DNA from: Nemertoderma westbladi
Taxonomy: Eukaryota; Xenacoelomorpha; Nemertodermatida; Nemertodermatidae
DNA: 47,054 bases
Direction of reading: 5' to 3'
NCBI GenBank assembly: GCA_032718475.1
Contig: JAUCBJ010009024.1
Coordinates: 1-47,054, forward strand
In this document: positions 39,855 through 47,054 of the stretch, piece after piece
How the letters are laid out: each line of letters starts with the position of its first letter
How positions within the stretch are numbered: the stretch's first letter is position 1
Program-made: the position numbers and the translations under genes
Notes under the pieces: generated by a model
Database searches by the model: none
What the model was told of the DNA's origin: nothing
Seen by the model: the letters and a program-made list of their open reading frames with translations, nothing else

Positions 39855-42686
39855 TTACCTAAGAATACGTGATATTGAGTTAATACTACAAGTACGCGAG
39901 ATCTCACGTAAAATAGAATTGCAAGTTGTGTCAATTCTACGCAATAAACTTTGTTTGGAACGGTACCGAATATGGCAAAACATTGGAAGGTTTAACCTTC
40001 CGAATTGTAGAGACATACTTGTAGGTTCACCGTCGGTAACCCGCGGAATATTAAACAAAAAACGTGCACAATTATTGTAAGCCACCCGAATCTTATTGTA
40101 ACATATCTGTGAATAGTTATGAGCATTCCACAGACTGTTACAATATATAGGGGTGCAATATGCCCGAAAAAGAGTTACTTTTACCGGTAAAGGAGCGGTA
40201 CTGAACTTCCTAACTAAAACATTTGCTCTGGCATACAAGCAATGCATTTGTTTAGTTATGTCGTAATCATCGTCAGTAGTAGAGTGAAGAATATGTCCTA
40301 AATAGTTAAACTTATCAACAATTGGAATATATGCACCATATAAACGGATTCTACATAGCGGAATACCTGAATGAGATTTCGGCAAAAAATATATACATTT
40401 CGTTTTTTTAACATTGAAAAGCATTGAATGACAGTTGGCAAATTTAACAGCGGTGTTAACTAAATTTTGCAAACCATAAATTGATGTAGAGATCAAACAA
40501 AGGTCATCTGCATACAGTATGTGATTGACTCGTAAAGAACCCACTTTACAGCCAACACCACTGTTGGTTAATAATATACTAAGATCATCTACATATAAAT
40601 TAAAAAAGTAAGGACTTAATATACCTCCTTGTTTAGTGCCGTTAGACACTGTAAAATTAGAAGAGAAAACACCATCCCAAAGTATACGCATATATTGGTT
40701 CCTATACCAAAAATATATTAGCCGCACAATATATACTGGAACTCCACGGTCTAGTAACTTACGGAAAAGTTTGAAGTGATTTATACGATCGAACGCCTTC
40801 GACGCGTCCAACATGCAAATGTAAATAGGTGTATTGTGATAGAGATAGTAATTAATTATCTCTTTAATAGAATAAATACATGTTTCCGTACCTGAATTGG
40901 ATTTGAATCCAAACTGGTTCGCTGAAGTTTGCAAACGGTCAATACACCGATTTAGAATTATTTTCTCAACAATCTTTCCTAGAACTGCACCAAGAGAAAT
41001 ACCTCTATAGTTGTCCTTATTGGTAATATCCGCAGTTCTATCCTTAATAAGAGGAAGAACCGTGGAACCAATCATACTTTGAGGCATATAGCCATGAGAC
41101 AGCATAGCATTAATTAAAACAGCTAAAGTATTAATTAGGGTCTTGCTACAACCCTCAATAAAATGCTCTGCACATAGCCCGTCCGGGCCACTGGCTTTAC
41201 CGGTAGGTAGGCTAAATACAGCATCTAAGACTTCACGGTCAGAGACCATTGGGATATCTACACTTATATTAGCATTAATATAATTATTAACGTAATCACG
41301 TTCGGAATCATCATTTACACAGTTAAACAGCTGATCAAAATGAACTTTCCACATATTACAAATATGAATTGCACCAACACAATTATCAACCTTGTTTGGA
41401 AAGGGAACTTTATCGGCAGTGTGTGTCCGAATTTGGGTCCAGAAGTCCTTCGTCTGGTCTGATAACATGGCCTTCGCCATACGTTCATTACGAATATTAT
41501 TTTCATTGCGCTTACAATGTCTCAAAGCCAGCTTGAACTGCGCTTTGCTTTTTAAGTATTCTTGAAAAATAGGGCCAGTCCTAGGTGAACCGCATTCACG
41601 CCAAAGCTTGAAAGCGTTTCGAGATTGACTGTATTTTTCTTTTACCTGGTCGTTCCATCCCGGGATGTGCCGGTTAGATGAAGACCCGGATGTTGATTTT
41701 ATAAATTCATTTGATGAAGCTGTTAAGGCCCGAACTAATTTGTCGTATAAGCTGTCAATAGCCTCACGGTGATTTGCACACTTAGAGTCGTGACAGGACA
41801 GTAAGTCATAGTCAATGACGTCATCAAGCATACGGTGAACACTACTACAGTAGCTATGTAAGTTATTCTTCGTGGTATGTGACCAGTCAAAATGTTGACA
41901 GTGTACTTTTTTATGTAAGTCATTTGCATCAGTAATGCCAGTAGGCGGCGTAATAACCGTTACGTTAAATTCCATACATATAGGCATATGATCCCGCACA
42001 GACATATCATAGTTTACATAAATTAAATTAATAAAGGACATAGTGGGAACAGAGCACAAAATGTGATCCAACCAAGATGTAGAGCCATGAGCATCACTTA
42101 CATAAGTAAATGAGTTATTAGGAAGTACATTAATATCAGCAATAATAAAATCAATCCCTTCACACCACTGCACCAGTTCCTTAAAAAAAGTACGTGAGGG
42201 ATCGGCATTGAAATCGCCTAGTACACAGCAATGGGAGAACGATTCCGTCTCAATATAGGATTTCAGATTACCTAAGCATACACTGTAAGCTTCACAGTTA
42301 TCAGGACATTCGTATGGTAAATACACATTCAAAATAAGAAGAGTATCATTATTGTTAATCTTAATTGTAGCACCAAGAATTCTATCATCGTTAAAATCAA
42401 CAACATTAAATGCATGGGCAATAGACCTCTTCCACAGAAACGCCAAGCCACCCTTAATTCTACCACGTAAGAGCCCATCAGCGTAGTCTGTAGTAGAGAA
42501 CCCTCTGCCCAAAAAATTAGGATGGATATCCATAAATAACGAAAGTTCCTGTTTAGGAACCATCGTTTCTTGAAGTAATACTATGTCACAGCCCGTGTTA
42601 CACATGTCTTTAATGACTGCACAAGACTCCACTCTACGGACTGAATTACAATTATAACTAGCTATCTTCAGAATATGAGACTCCAT
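39855..42686 (-). CDS. LINE ORF2: AP-like endonuclease plus reverse transcriptase
   Basis: 943 residues, uninterrupted. The endonuclease occupies about residues 6-240: YNCNS (Asn14), LQET (Glu40), NVYLP (Tyr122), GDFNADP (Asp158, Asn160), SFTYV and SWLDHI, and RDHMPI with the last His. It would nick target DNA for target-primed reverse transcription. The RT spans about 480-780: SGPDGLCAEHF, IVEKIILNR, ANQFGFK, motif A MLDASKAFDRINH with Asp627, NGTKQGGILSP and motif C YADD with Asp727 and Asp728. The C-terminal 150 residues are Cys- and Arg-rich without a clear zinc knuckle. All catalytic residues seen are intact. The sequence sits on the Jockey/CR1/Rex1 side of APE elements, but the clade is unresolved. 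Confidence 0.93.
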   Translation of the reverse strand: MESHILKIASYNCNSVRRVESCAVIKDMCNTGCDIVLLQETMVPKQELSLFMDIHPNFLGRGFSTTDYADGLLRGRIKGGLAFLWKRSIAHAFNVVDFNDDRILGATIKINNNDTLLILNVYLPYECPDNCEAYSVCLGNLKSYIETESFSHCCVLGDFNADPSRTFFKELVQWCEGIDFIIADINVLPNNSFTYVSDAHGSTSWLDHILCSVPTMSFINLIYVNYDMSVRDHMPICMEFNVTVITPPTGITDANDLHKKVHCQHFDWSHTTKNNLHSYCSSVHRMLDDVIDYDLLSCHDSKCANHREAIDSLYDKLVRALTASSNEFIKSTSGSSSNRHIPGWNDQVKEKYSQSRNAFKLWRECGSPRTGPIFQEYLKSKAQFKLALRHCKRNENNIRNERMAKAMLSDQTKDFWTQIRTHTADKVPFPNKVDNCVGAIHICNMWKVHFDQLFNCVNDDSERDYVNNYINANISVDIPMVSDREVLDAVFSLPTGKASGPDGLCAEHFIEGCSKTLINTLAVLINAMLSHGYMPQSMIGSTVLPLIKDRTADITNKDNYRGISLGAVLGKIVEKIILNRCIDRLQTSANQFGFKSNSGTETCIYSIKEIINYYLYHNTPIYICMLDASKAFDRINHFKLFRKLLDRGVPVYIVRLIYFWYRNQYMRILWDGVFSSNFTVSNGTKQGGILSPYFFNLYVDDLSILLTNSGVGCKVGSLRVNHILYADDLCLISTSIYGLQNLVNTAVKFANCHSMLFNVKKTKCIYFLPKSHSGIPLCRIRLYGAYIPIVDKFNYLGHILHSTTDDDYDITKQMHCLYARANVLVRKFSTAPLPVKVTLFRAYCTPIYCNSLWNAHNYSQICYNKIRVAYNNCARFLFNIPRVTDGEPTSMSLQFGRLNLPMFCHIRYRSKQSLLRRIDTTCNSILREISRTCSINSISRILR

Positions 42687-42899
42687 TGTTAGTTGTTAAA
42701 TAGATTATATATACAAATGTAAAAATTGCAAAAAACACAAAAACCATAATTAGTAAAAGTAGGCAAAAATTATATATATATATATCATATACCGGAAAAT
42801 ATATATCTACAAGTGAATTGCAAATGAAGGAAACTTATAAAAAACAAGTGTATGTTATTATAAAGAAACCAACTGGGCATATCGAGATGATAACTGCAT

Positions 42900-44042
42900 T
42901 TAAATATTAGCAGATGTAGCCGAAGCTCTATCTGAAACTCTCTCTGAGACCCGGCCTTCCCTAGTACCAGAAAACCTGGGTGGGAAATATTTATTAATTC
43001 TTGCATTCCGTGGCCAGGAGGAACCATCCATAAGTCGATCACGATCGGTGTCGTTAGAGCAGCTGAGAATAAACGAGGCTTGGTTACTCTCCCGGTTAAT
43101 GCGCTCAGCGATGATGGAAAAATCAAACGATTCCTTGACGTACTTCTCGATGACAGATGCCTCTACATCTGGTCCACACCCAGTAAGGTAGAGCTTCCTT
43201 ATGGGTTGAAAAGTAGGAAATGCCGTAGTCTGAGAAGAACCCTGTACGAATTTCCTGCGAATATACTTCCTTGAGAGTTGCTGGTTGTGAGATGGTCCCG
43301 ATTTTGCAGATACCGTAGTACCAGCAGCCGCCCTTGGGGGTTTAATTGGGCGATGGCGCCCATCGTGGCCAACAACTATGAAACCGTTATTGGAATCGTC
43401 ATCCGTGGGACAGACAATGACGTCAGCTGTAACGTTACGAGGTGCACCCACAGGTCCCCCACTACGGGCAGCATCCGAGTAAGTTTTCTGACTATTATTG
43501 GCACCTGGACCGATCAAACTGTTCGTCCTCGTCAAGGCCGTTGTCGTAGGAACCGATGGGTTCTGCGGAGTACAGATTCCCTCTACGATCGCTAAACGAT
43601 CCTGAAGACGGCTCACCATGTGCAGAAGCAGCGCAGTATCTGACTCGCACAGGGAAAACGGCGGAAGGACCGTAATATCGCTCGGGATAAACTCAGTTAC
43701 AAGCTCTTCCAAGCTGTTAGCTTCAACATATCCTGGGTAATCAAAGATATCCAGAATATCTTGAATTAATAGACGTCGCAGAGAATCGCCACTTTGTCGA
43801 GATTTGACAAACCCCTGTTTCGCCTTGTTTCTATCAGATGTAGGGATCAGATTAATAATAACCTGTTTAGCCTCTTTAAGAGTAGCGTCTGAAAACTTCG
43901 GCCATGATTGGACTATAGCCACGGTGCTATCTCTCGTGTAACCCTTAATGTGAGATGTCCAAAGATACGCCAAAACGTCATTCTTTATATGAAGACAGTG
44001 CTTCTTAGTACAAATCGCAGCAGAGGTGGAACCTGAGGCCAT
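42900..44042 (-). CDS. LINE ORF1 RNA-binding protein
   Basis: 380 residues from the ATG at 44042, which precedes MASGSTSAAICTKKHC. The frame is open 27 codons further upstream, but that stretch is translated microsatellite (YCCTYCCT), so I prefer the inner start. The N-terminal half (about 15-130) is helical-looking and Lys-rich, the middle is low-complexity (Thr/Ser/Gly/Pro), and the C-terminus has RKLYLTGCGPD, SFILSCSNDTDRDRLMD and WPRNARINKYFPPR. These resemble the RRM-like region of LINE ORF1 proteins that coat the RNA. It lies 213 bp before ORF2 on the same strand, as in two-ORF LINEs. Confidence 0.75.
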   Translation of the reverse strand: MASGSTSAAICTKKHCLHIKNDVLAYLWTSHIKGYTRDSTVAIVQSWPKFSDATLKEAKQVIINLIPTSDRNKAKQGFVKSRQSGDSLRRLLIQDILDIFDYPGYVEANSLEELVTEFIPSDITVLPPFSLCESDTALLLHMVSRLQDRLAIVEGICTPQNPSVPTTTALTRTNSLIGPGANNSQKTYSDAARSGGPVGAPRNVTADVIVCPTDDDSNNGFIVVGHDGRHRPIKPPRAAAGTTVSAKSGPSHNQQLSRKYIRRKFVQGSSQTTAFPTFQPIRKLYLTGCGPDVEASVIEKYVKESFDFSIIAERINRESNQASFILSCSNDTDRDRLMDGSSWPRNARINKYFPPRFSGTREGRVSERVSDRASATSANI

Positions 44043-44079
44043 ACCACGCCTCGAAAACCACAGCCTGACAGCAGATATT

Positions 44080-44165
44080 GCAGTACAGCAGTAGGTACAG
44101 CAGTAGGTCAGTAGGTACAGCAATAGGTAGGTACAGCAGTACAGCAGTCAGATGTACAGCCAATG
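44080..44165 (-). repeat. ACAGCAGTAGGT microsatellite in LINE 5' UTR
   Basis: Irregular tandem copies of TACAGCAGTAGG, AGCAGTACAGCAG and TAGGTAGGTACAGC just upstream of ORF1. Confidence 0.8.
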
Positions 44166-44386
44166 GTACAGTATAGTTCAATAAACATCTGCTCTTGCAA
44201 TAGTTTGCATTCTTTCACAACTCCATTCTAACCCCCCTCTATAATAGCCCCCAGTCACCGCATTCCCATTCATTCTCTAATTTTTATTTTTAAAAGTTTT
44301 ATTTATTTTCATAAAAGTTTTATTTATTTAAAATTAAGTAAAATCATTTATCGAAAACTCATAATATCAATTGACATTGCTATATA

Positions 44387-45382
44387 ATGCCTAGTTATGA
44401 AAAATGTTTGGTTTGTAATAAAGAAATGAGACAAGACAATCTATCTCGTCACATGGAAAGACATAGAAAGGATAAACTAATGGATCCATTACCAAAGAAA
44501 TTTAAAAAATCCGAAGATATTTTTAGTGAAGATGAAAAGAAAAAGAGAGTTGAGCGTGATATATTAAAGATAAAACAGACAACGGAAAATAAATTTCATA
44601 AAGTTATGAATATTTTGAAAAGGATACAAAAACATCTACCCCTAGAAAATGATGAAAATTTGAGTGAGGAAAGTGAAGAAGAAGAGGACGATGAGATGGA
44701 GAATGAAAATAGTGAGGGTCAGGATGAAGTTGAAGAGAGTGAGTTTGAGAACGAAGTGAGTGAAGGTCAGGAAGATGACGAAGAAAGTGAAGGTCAGGAA
44801 GAGGGTGAAGAAAGCAAAGGTCAGGAAGAGAATGAAGAAAGCGAAGGTCAGGAAGAGAATGAAGAAAGTGAAGGTCAGGAAGAGAATGAAGAAAGTGAAG
44901 GTCAGGAAGAGGATGACGAAAGTGAAGGTCAGAAAGAGGATGAAGAAAGTGAAGGTCATGAAGAGGACGAAGAAAGTGAAGGTCAGGAAAGTGAAGAAGA
45001 TGATGAAAATGATAATAATAAGGAAATATTGAGACAATTACTTGGAAATAAGAATAAATTGCGGAAAATTATTAAACATTTAGAAGAGAATGATGAAAAT
45101 AAAGAAGAGATATTGAGACAAATATTAGGAAACAAAAATCAAATACGGAAATTTATTAAACAAATGGAAGAAAATGAGGAAAATAGAGAAGAGATATTAA
45201 GACAGGTTCTGGGAAATAAAAGTAAATTACTGAAAATGAATGAACAATTGAATGAAATTAAGAAACAGTTGGTTAATGAGGAAGATGAAATTAAAGAAAA
45301 TCAACCAGCTTTTACTTATTTTCGAAGACCTATAACATCAAACTCTCGTACAGTATTTGCTCGCGCAGGACGACACTATTGA
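44387..45382 (+). CDS. Unrecognised protein: zinc finger, acidic 9-residue repeats, 28-residue coiled-coil repeats
   Basis: 331 residues, single frame. The N-terminus has a C2H2-type finger (CLVCNKEMRQDNLSRHMERH, residues 7-26) followed by a basic stretch (KDKLMDPLPKKFKK). Residues of about 92-205 are an acidic low-complexity region with about ten ESEGQEE(N/D)E repeats (27 bp each). It is followed by three 28-residue repeats (NKEILRQLLGNKNKLRKIIK type), predicted helical or coiled-coil and perhaps used for oligomerisation. The start ATG is the first in frame after an AT-rich leader. The repeat keeps the frame despite variation, which supports selection or recent origin. It may come from a large DNA element or be a host nuclear protein; I do not recognise the family. 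Confidence 0.65.
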   Translation: MPSYEKCLVCNKEMRQDNLSRHMERHRKDKLMDPLPKKFKKSEDIFSEDEKKKRVERDILKIKQTTENKFHKVMNILKRIQKHLPLENDENLSEESEEEEDDEMENENSEGQDEVEESEFENEVSEGQEDDEESEGQEEGEESKGQEENEESEGQEENEESEGQEENEESEGQEEDDESEGQKEDEESEGHEEDEESEGQESEEDDENDNNKEILRQLLGNKNKLRKIIKHLEENDENKEEILRQILGNKNQIRKFIKQMEENEENREEILRQVLGNKSKLLKMNEQLNEIKKQLVNEEDEIKENQPAFTYFRRPITSNSRTVFARAGRHY

Positions 45383-45756
45383 CATTTGTTTGTTTGAGTT
45401 CCTTTCATAATAGTATTAGGACTATTTATCCATAACATTTATATTAGTATTAGGATTATTTATCCTTAATTATTATATTAGTATTATAAATGTATTTGCC
45501 AACAATATTTATTACTATTAGGTCTATTTATTCAAGAAATTATATGTTTTTATAATATATTTTGGAAAATTAGTCGACTAAGTCATAATTTTTAAAACTT
45601 TAAATAAGGGTGGAATTATTTTATAAAGTTAAGAAAAGTGAATCAATGGAGGCAACATGAAGTCTAATCTCTTGACATTTACTCGTAAGACCGCACATTA
45701 ACTCCCAAGGTTGCATACTATCACTATAGCTGGGAGAGTCAAAGCTAGTGTACAGA
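45383..45756. other. AT-rich intergenic sequence
   Basis: Contains three or four imperfect copies of ATTAGTATTAGGA-TATTTATCC (45408-45530) and no gene. Confidence 0.6.
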
Positions 45757-45901
45757 AGTGAGGGAAGTGAGGGAGTGAGGGAAGTGATGGAAGTGAGGGA
45801 GTGAGGGAAGTGAGGGAAGTGAGGGAGTGAGGAAAGTGAGGGAAGTGAGGGAAGTGAGGGAGTGAGGGAAGTGAGGGAAGTGAGGCAGTGAGGGAAGTGA
45901 G
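45757..45901 (+). repeat. GGAAGTGAG/GGAGTGAG minisatellite
   Basis: Mixed 8- and 9-bp purine-rich units, GAAGTGAGG and GAGTGAGG, about 16 copies. The reverse strand gives Pro/Ser/Leu/His-rich false frames. One strand is almost entirely purine plus T. Confidence 0.92.
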
Positions 45902-45910
45902 GAATATCCA

Positions 45911-46066
45911 ACTGGCAGTTGTGCTAACATTTGGCTATCAAAAATGGCAGTTGTGGTGACAAAAAAATAGTGGTAACAAGTTGAGCTGACATTTGATCAG
46001 GGACATGTGTCCGACGTTTTGATCGGGTCCCCATGTACTCTTTGTAATGTTAGCACAAGTGCCACT
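45911..46066. mobile_element. Small MITE with GTGCTAACAT inverted ends
   Basis: TGGCAGTTGTGCTAACATT (45913-45931) pairs with AATGTTAGCACAAGTGCCA (46046-46064), 18 of 19 matching. Related direct copies of GGCAGTTGTGGTGAC (45946) and ATAGTTGTGCTAACATC (46165) are near. No clear target duplication. Confidence 0.6.
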
Positions 46067-46640
46067 TTGCAATACCTGAAATGTGAGGGAAAAAAATCGT
46101 GTATCCCTTTAGCGTCCTCTTCTTGAACATTCAAAAATCATTGACTAGAGTTCTGCTAACATGCAATAGTTGTGCTAACATCAAACAAATGACACCATCA
46201 ATATTGATTAAAATTATCTCATGGAATTTATAACACGAGTTGTAGGAACATTAATTGTTTACATGGAGTGAACGGCGATGCCATTGTTAGAGAAAGCAAT
46301 ATATCGAGCTTGAAGGCGAATATATGTCTGCTGGCCAGACAGTAGTGTAGCTAATGCAATGGATGGGGCAGCCGGACTACGGCGATACTGATTTGTCATG
46401 TAAATAGGAAGGCCCCTTGCCCCACAAATTCGGGTTCATAATAATTCGGGGTAGTGTAAATTTATCTGTGAATATGAAACACTACTGGAGGCAATATTAA
46501 GGGTACTCTTTCACTTGCTTCCTTCTCTTGTTTTTACGTACAAGGCAAGGGGGACTGGACTCCACACTAACTCCCACGGATGAACACAGTGGATGATCTC
46601 ATATACATATTATATATTGTGCTGTGCGAGGGCCGTATTT
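46067..46640. other. Intergenic sequence, nothing supported
   Basis: No coding frame. A short palindrome (CTGCTGGCCAGACAG region, about 46328) is the only structure noted. Confidence 0.5.
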
Positions 46641-46816
46641 CGATTTTAAATCAATTTTTTGCATTACAAACAAGATTTATTAATCCTTAATAAAACCAAA
46701 TAATTTGATGACCATATAGGTTTTTTGGGATGCTGATCACGAACATGACACTCAAAAATATCGTTAATATCCAACCAAAATTTCGAAGAAATCGAATTTT
46801 GGCGTTTGAAATTTTA

Positions 46817-47054
46817 CGCTAACTTGTATTTTTCGTCCCACCAGACAAGCACCAAAAATGATTGTTGCGTTACCAGAAATTATTTTTAACGAGTTGTATC
46901 GTGATCAGCGACCTTGAAAATCGGTACAGCTTCAGAATTACCAAACCCAAGGCAAAATTTAACAGTTTATAATTTTGTCCTATTTGTACTTTTCGTTCTA
47001 GGGCACCAGAATGGCACGAAGAATGGGTTTGCTTTACCAGAAATATTTGTAACT
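46817..47054 (+). repeat. Diverged direct repeat, period about 160 bp, running off the window
   Basis: 46824-46885 and 46990-47050 share TTGTA-TTTTCGT, CACCA-A, A-GAATG/AATGATTG and G-TTACCAGAAAT-ATTT. This looks like the first units of a tandem array cut by the window end. Confidence 0.55.

Larger units (their letters stand above)
39855..44165 (-). mobile_element. Apparently intact APE-type non-LTR retrotransposon
   Basis: Two ORFs on the minus strand: ORF1 (44042-42900) and ORF2 (42686-39855), separated by 213 bp that include an AT-dinucleotide run. Upstream (44165-44080) is an ACAGCAGTAGGT-type tandem repeat, probably part of the 5' UTR. The 3' end beyond 39855 is not defined; a G-rich tract at 39722-39739 lies about 115 bp downstream on the transcript strand (as C). 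Both ORFs lack stops or frameshifts, so this is the youngest-looking coding element in the window. Confidence 0.8.

Noticed and set aside
44642-45037. Reverse-strand Phe/Leu/Thr-rich frame resembling a membrane protein
   Set aside because: It is the antisense of the acidic GAA/GAG-rich repeat in the zinc-finger protein, which always gives TTC/CTC codons.

Overview
The window reads as intergenic DNA from an invertebrate animal, probably marine. It is AT-rich, full of transposable elements (TEs) and satellites, and has no bacterial operons or ribosome binding sites. The coding material belongs to mobile elements typical of metazoans: three non-LTR retrotransposons of different kinds, piggyBac remnants, a DUF4806/Mutator-like chimera and a DDE-like transposase-family ORF. 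I found no conserved host gene, no rRNA and no CRISPR array. The species cannot be named from sequence alone.

Layout. 1-3240: AT-rich, with a 132-bp foldback MITE (634-765), a MITE with 8-bp target duplications (1576-1831) and a 30-bp minisatellite. 3280-7343: a non-LTR retrotransposon that joins a SUMO-type (ULP1/C48) cysteine protease to a reverse transcriptase, split by two frame changes. 7987-14010: a 6-kb satellite of 19-bp units. 14424-14663: a second MITE type with an 8-bp duplication. 14999-18592: a 3.6-kb satellite of 15- and 17-bp units, with a 126-bp unique spacer repeated four times. 19787-21567: a 5'-truncated CR1/L2-like LINE whose 3' UTR carries a long hairpin and an ATCAAGT tail. 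21950-24600: tRNA-derived sequence, inverted repeats and minisatellites. 25425-26975: a complete non-autonomous piggyBac-like element between TTAA sites, with a short dispersed repeat beside it. 27974-28899: a DUF4806 domain fused to the C-terminal piece of a Mutator-like transposase. 30351-30907: a broken piggyBac transposase N-terminus. 32470-33447: a foldback of inverted tandem 16-mers, then two minisatellites. 33544-34908: a DDE-like transposase-family ORF broken by one TGA. 35000-39200: mostly AT-rich, with another MITE and long inverted repeats. 39855-44042 (minus): an apparently intact two-ORF, APE-type LINE. 44387-45382: an unrecognised zinc-finger, acidic-repeat, coiled-coil protein. 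45757-47054: a minisatellite, a small MITE and a diverged duplication.

How it works together. Autonomous elements supply reverse transcriptase, endonuclease or transposase, and short non-autonomous relatives lie nearby. The minus-strand LINE is the one element that looks able to move. The most unusual coding finding is the ULP protease-reverse transcriptase element. The most unusual structural findings are the two hierarchical satellites, the tandem-inverted foldback, one 30-bp minisatellite present in opposite orientations 8.7 kb apart, and long poly-G tracts, two of which sit exactly at MITE ends.
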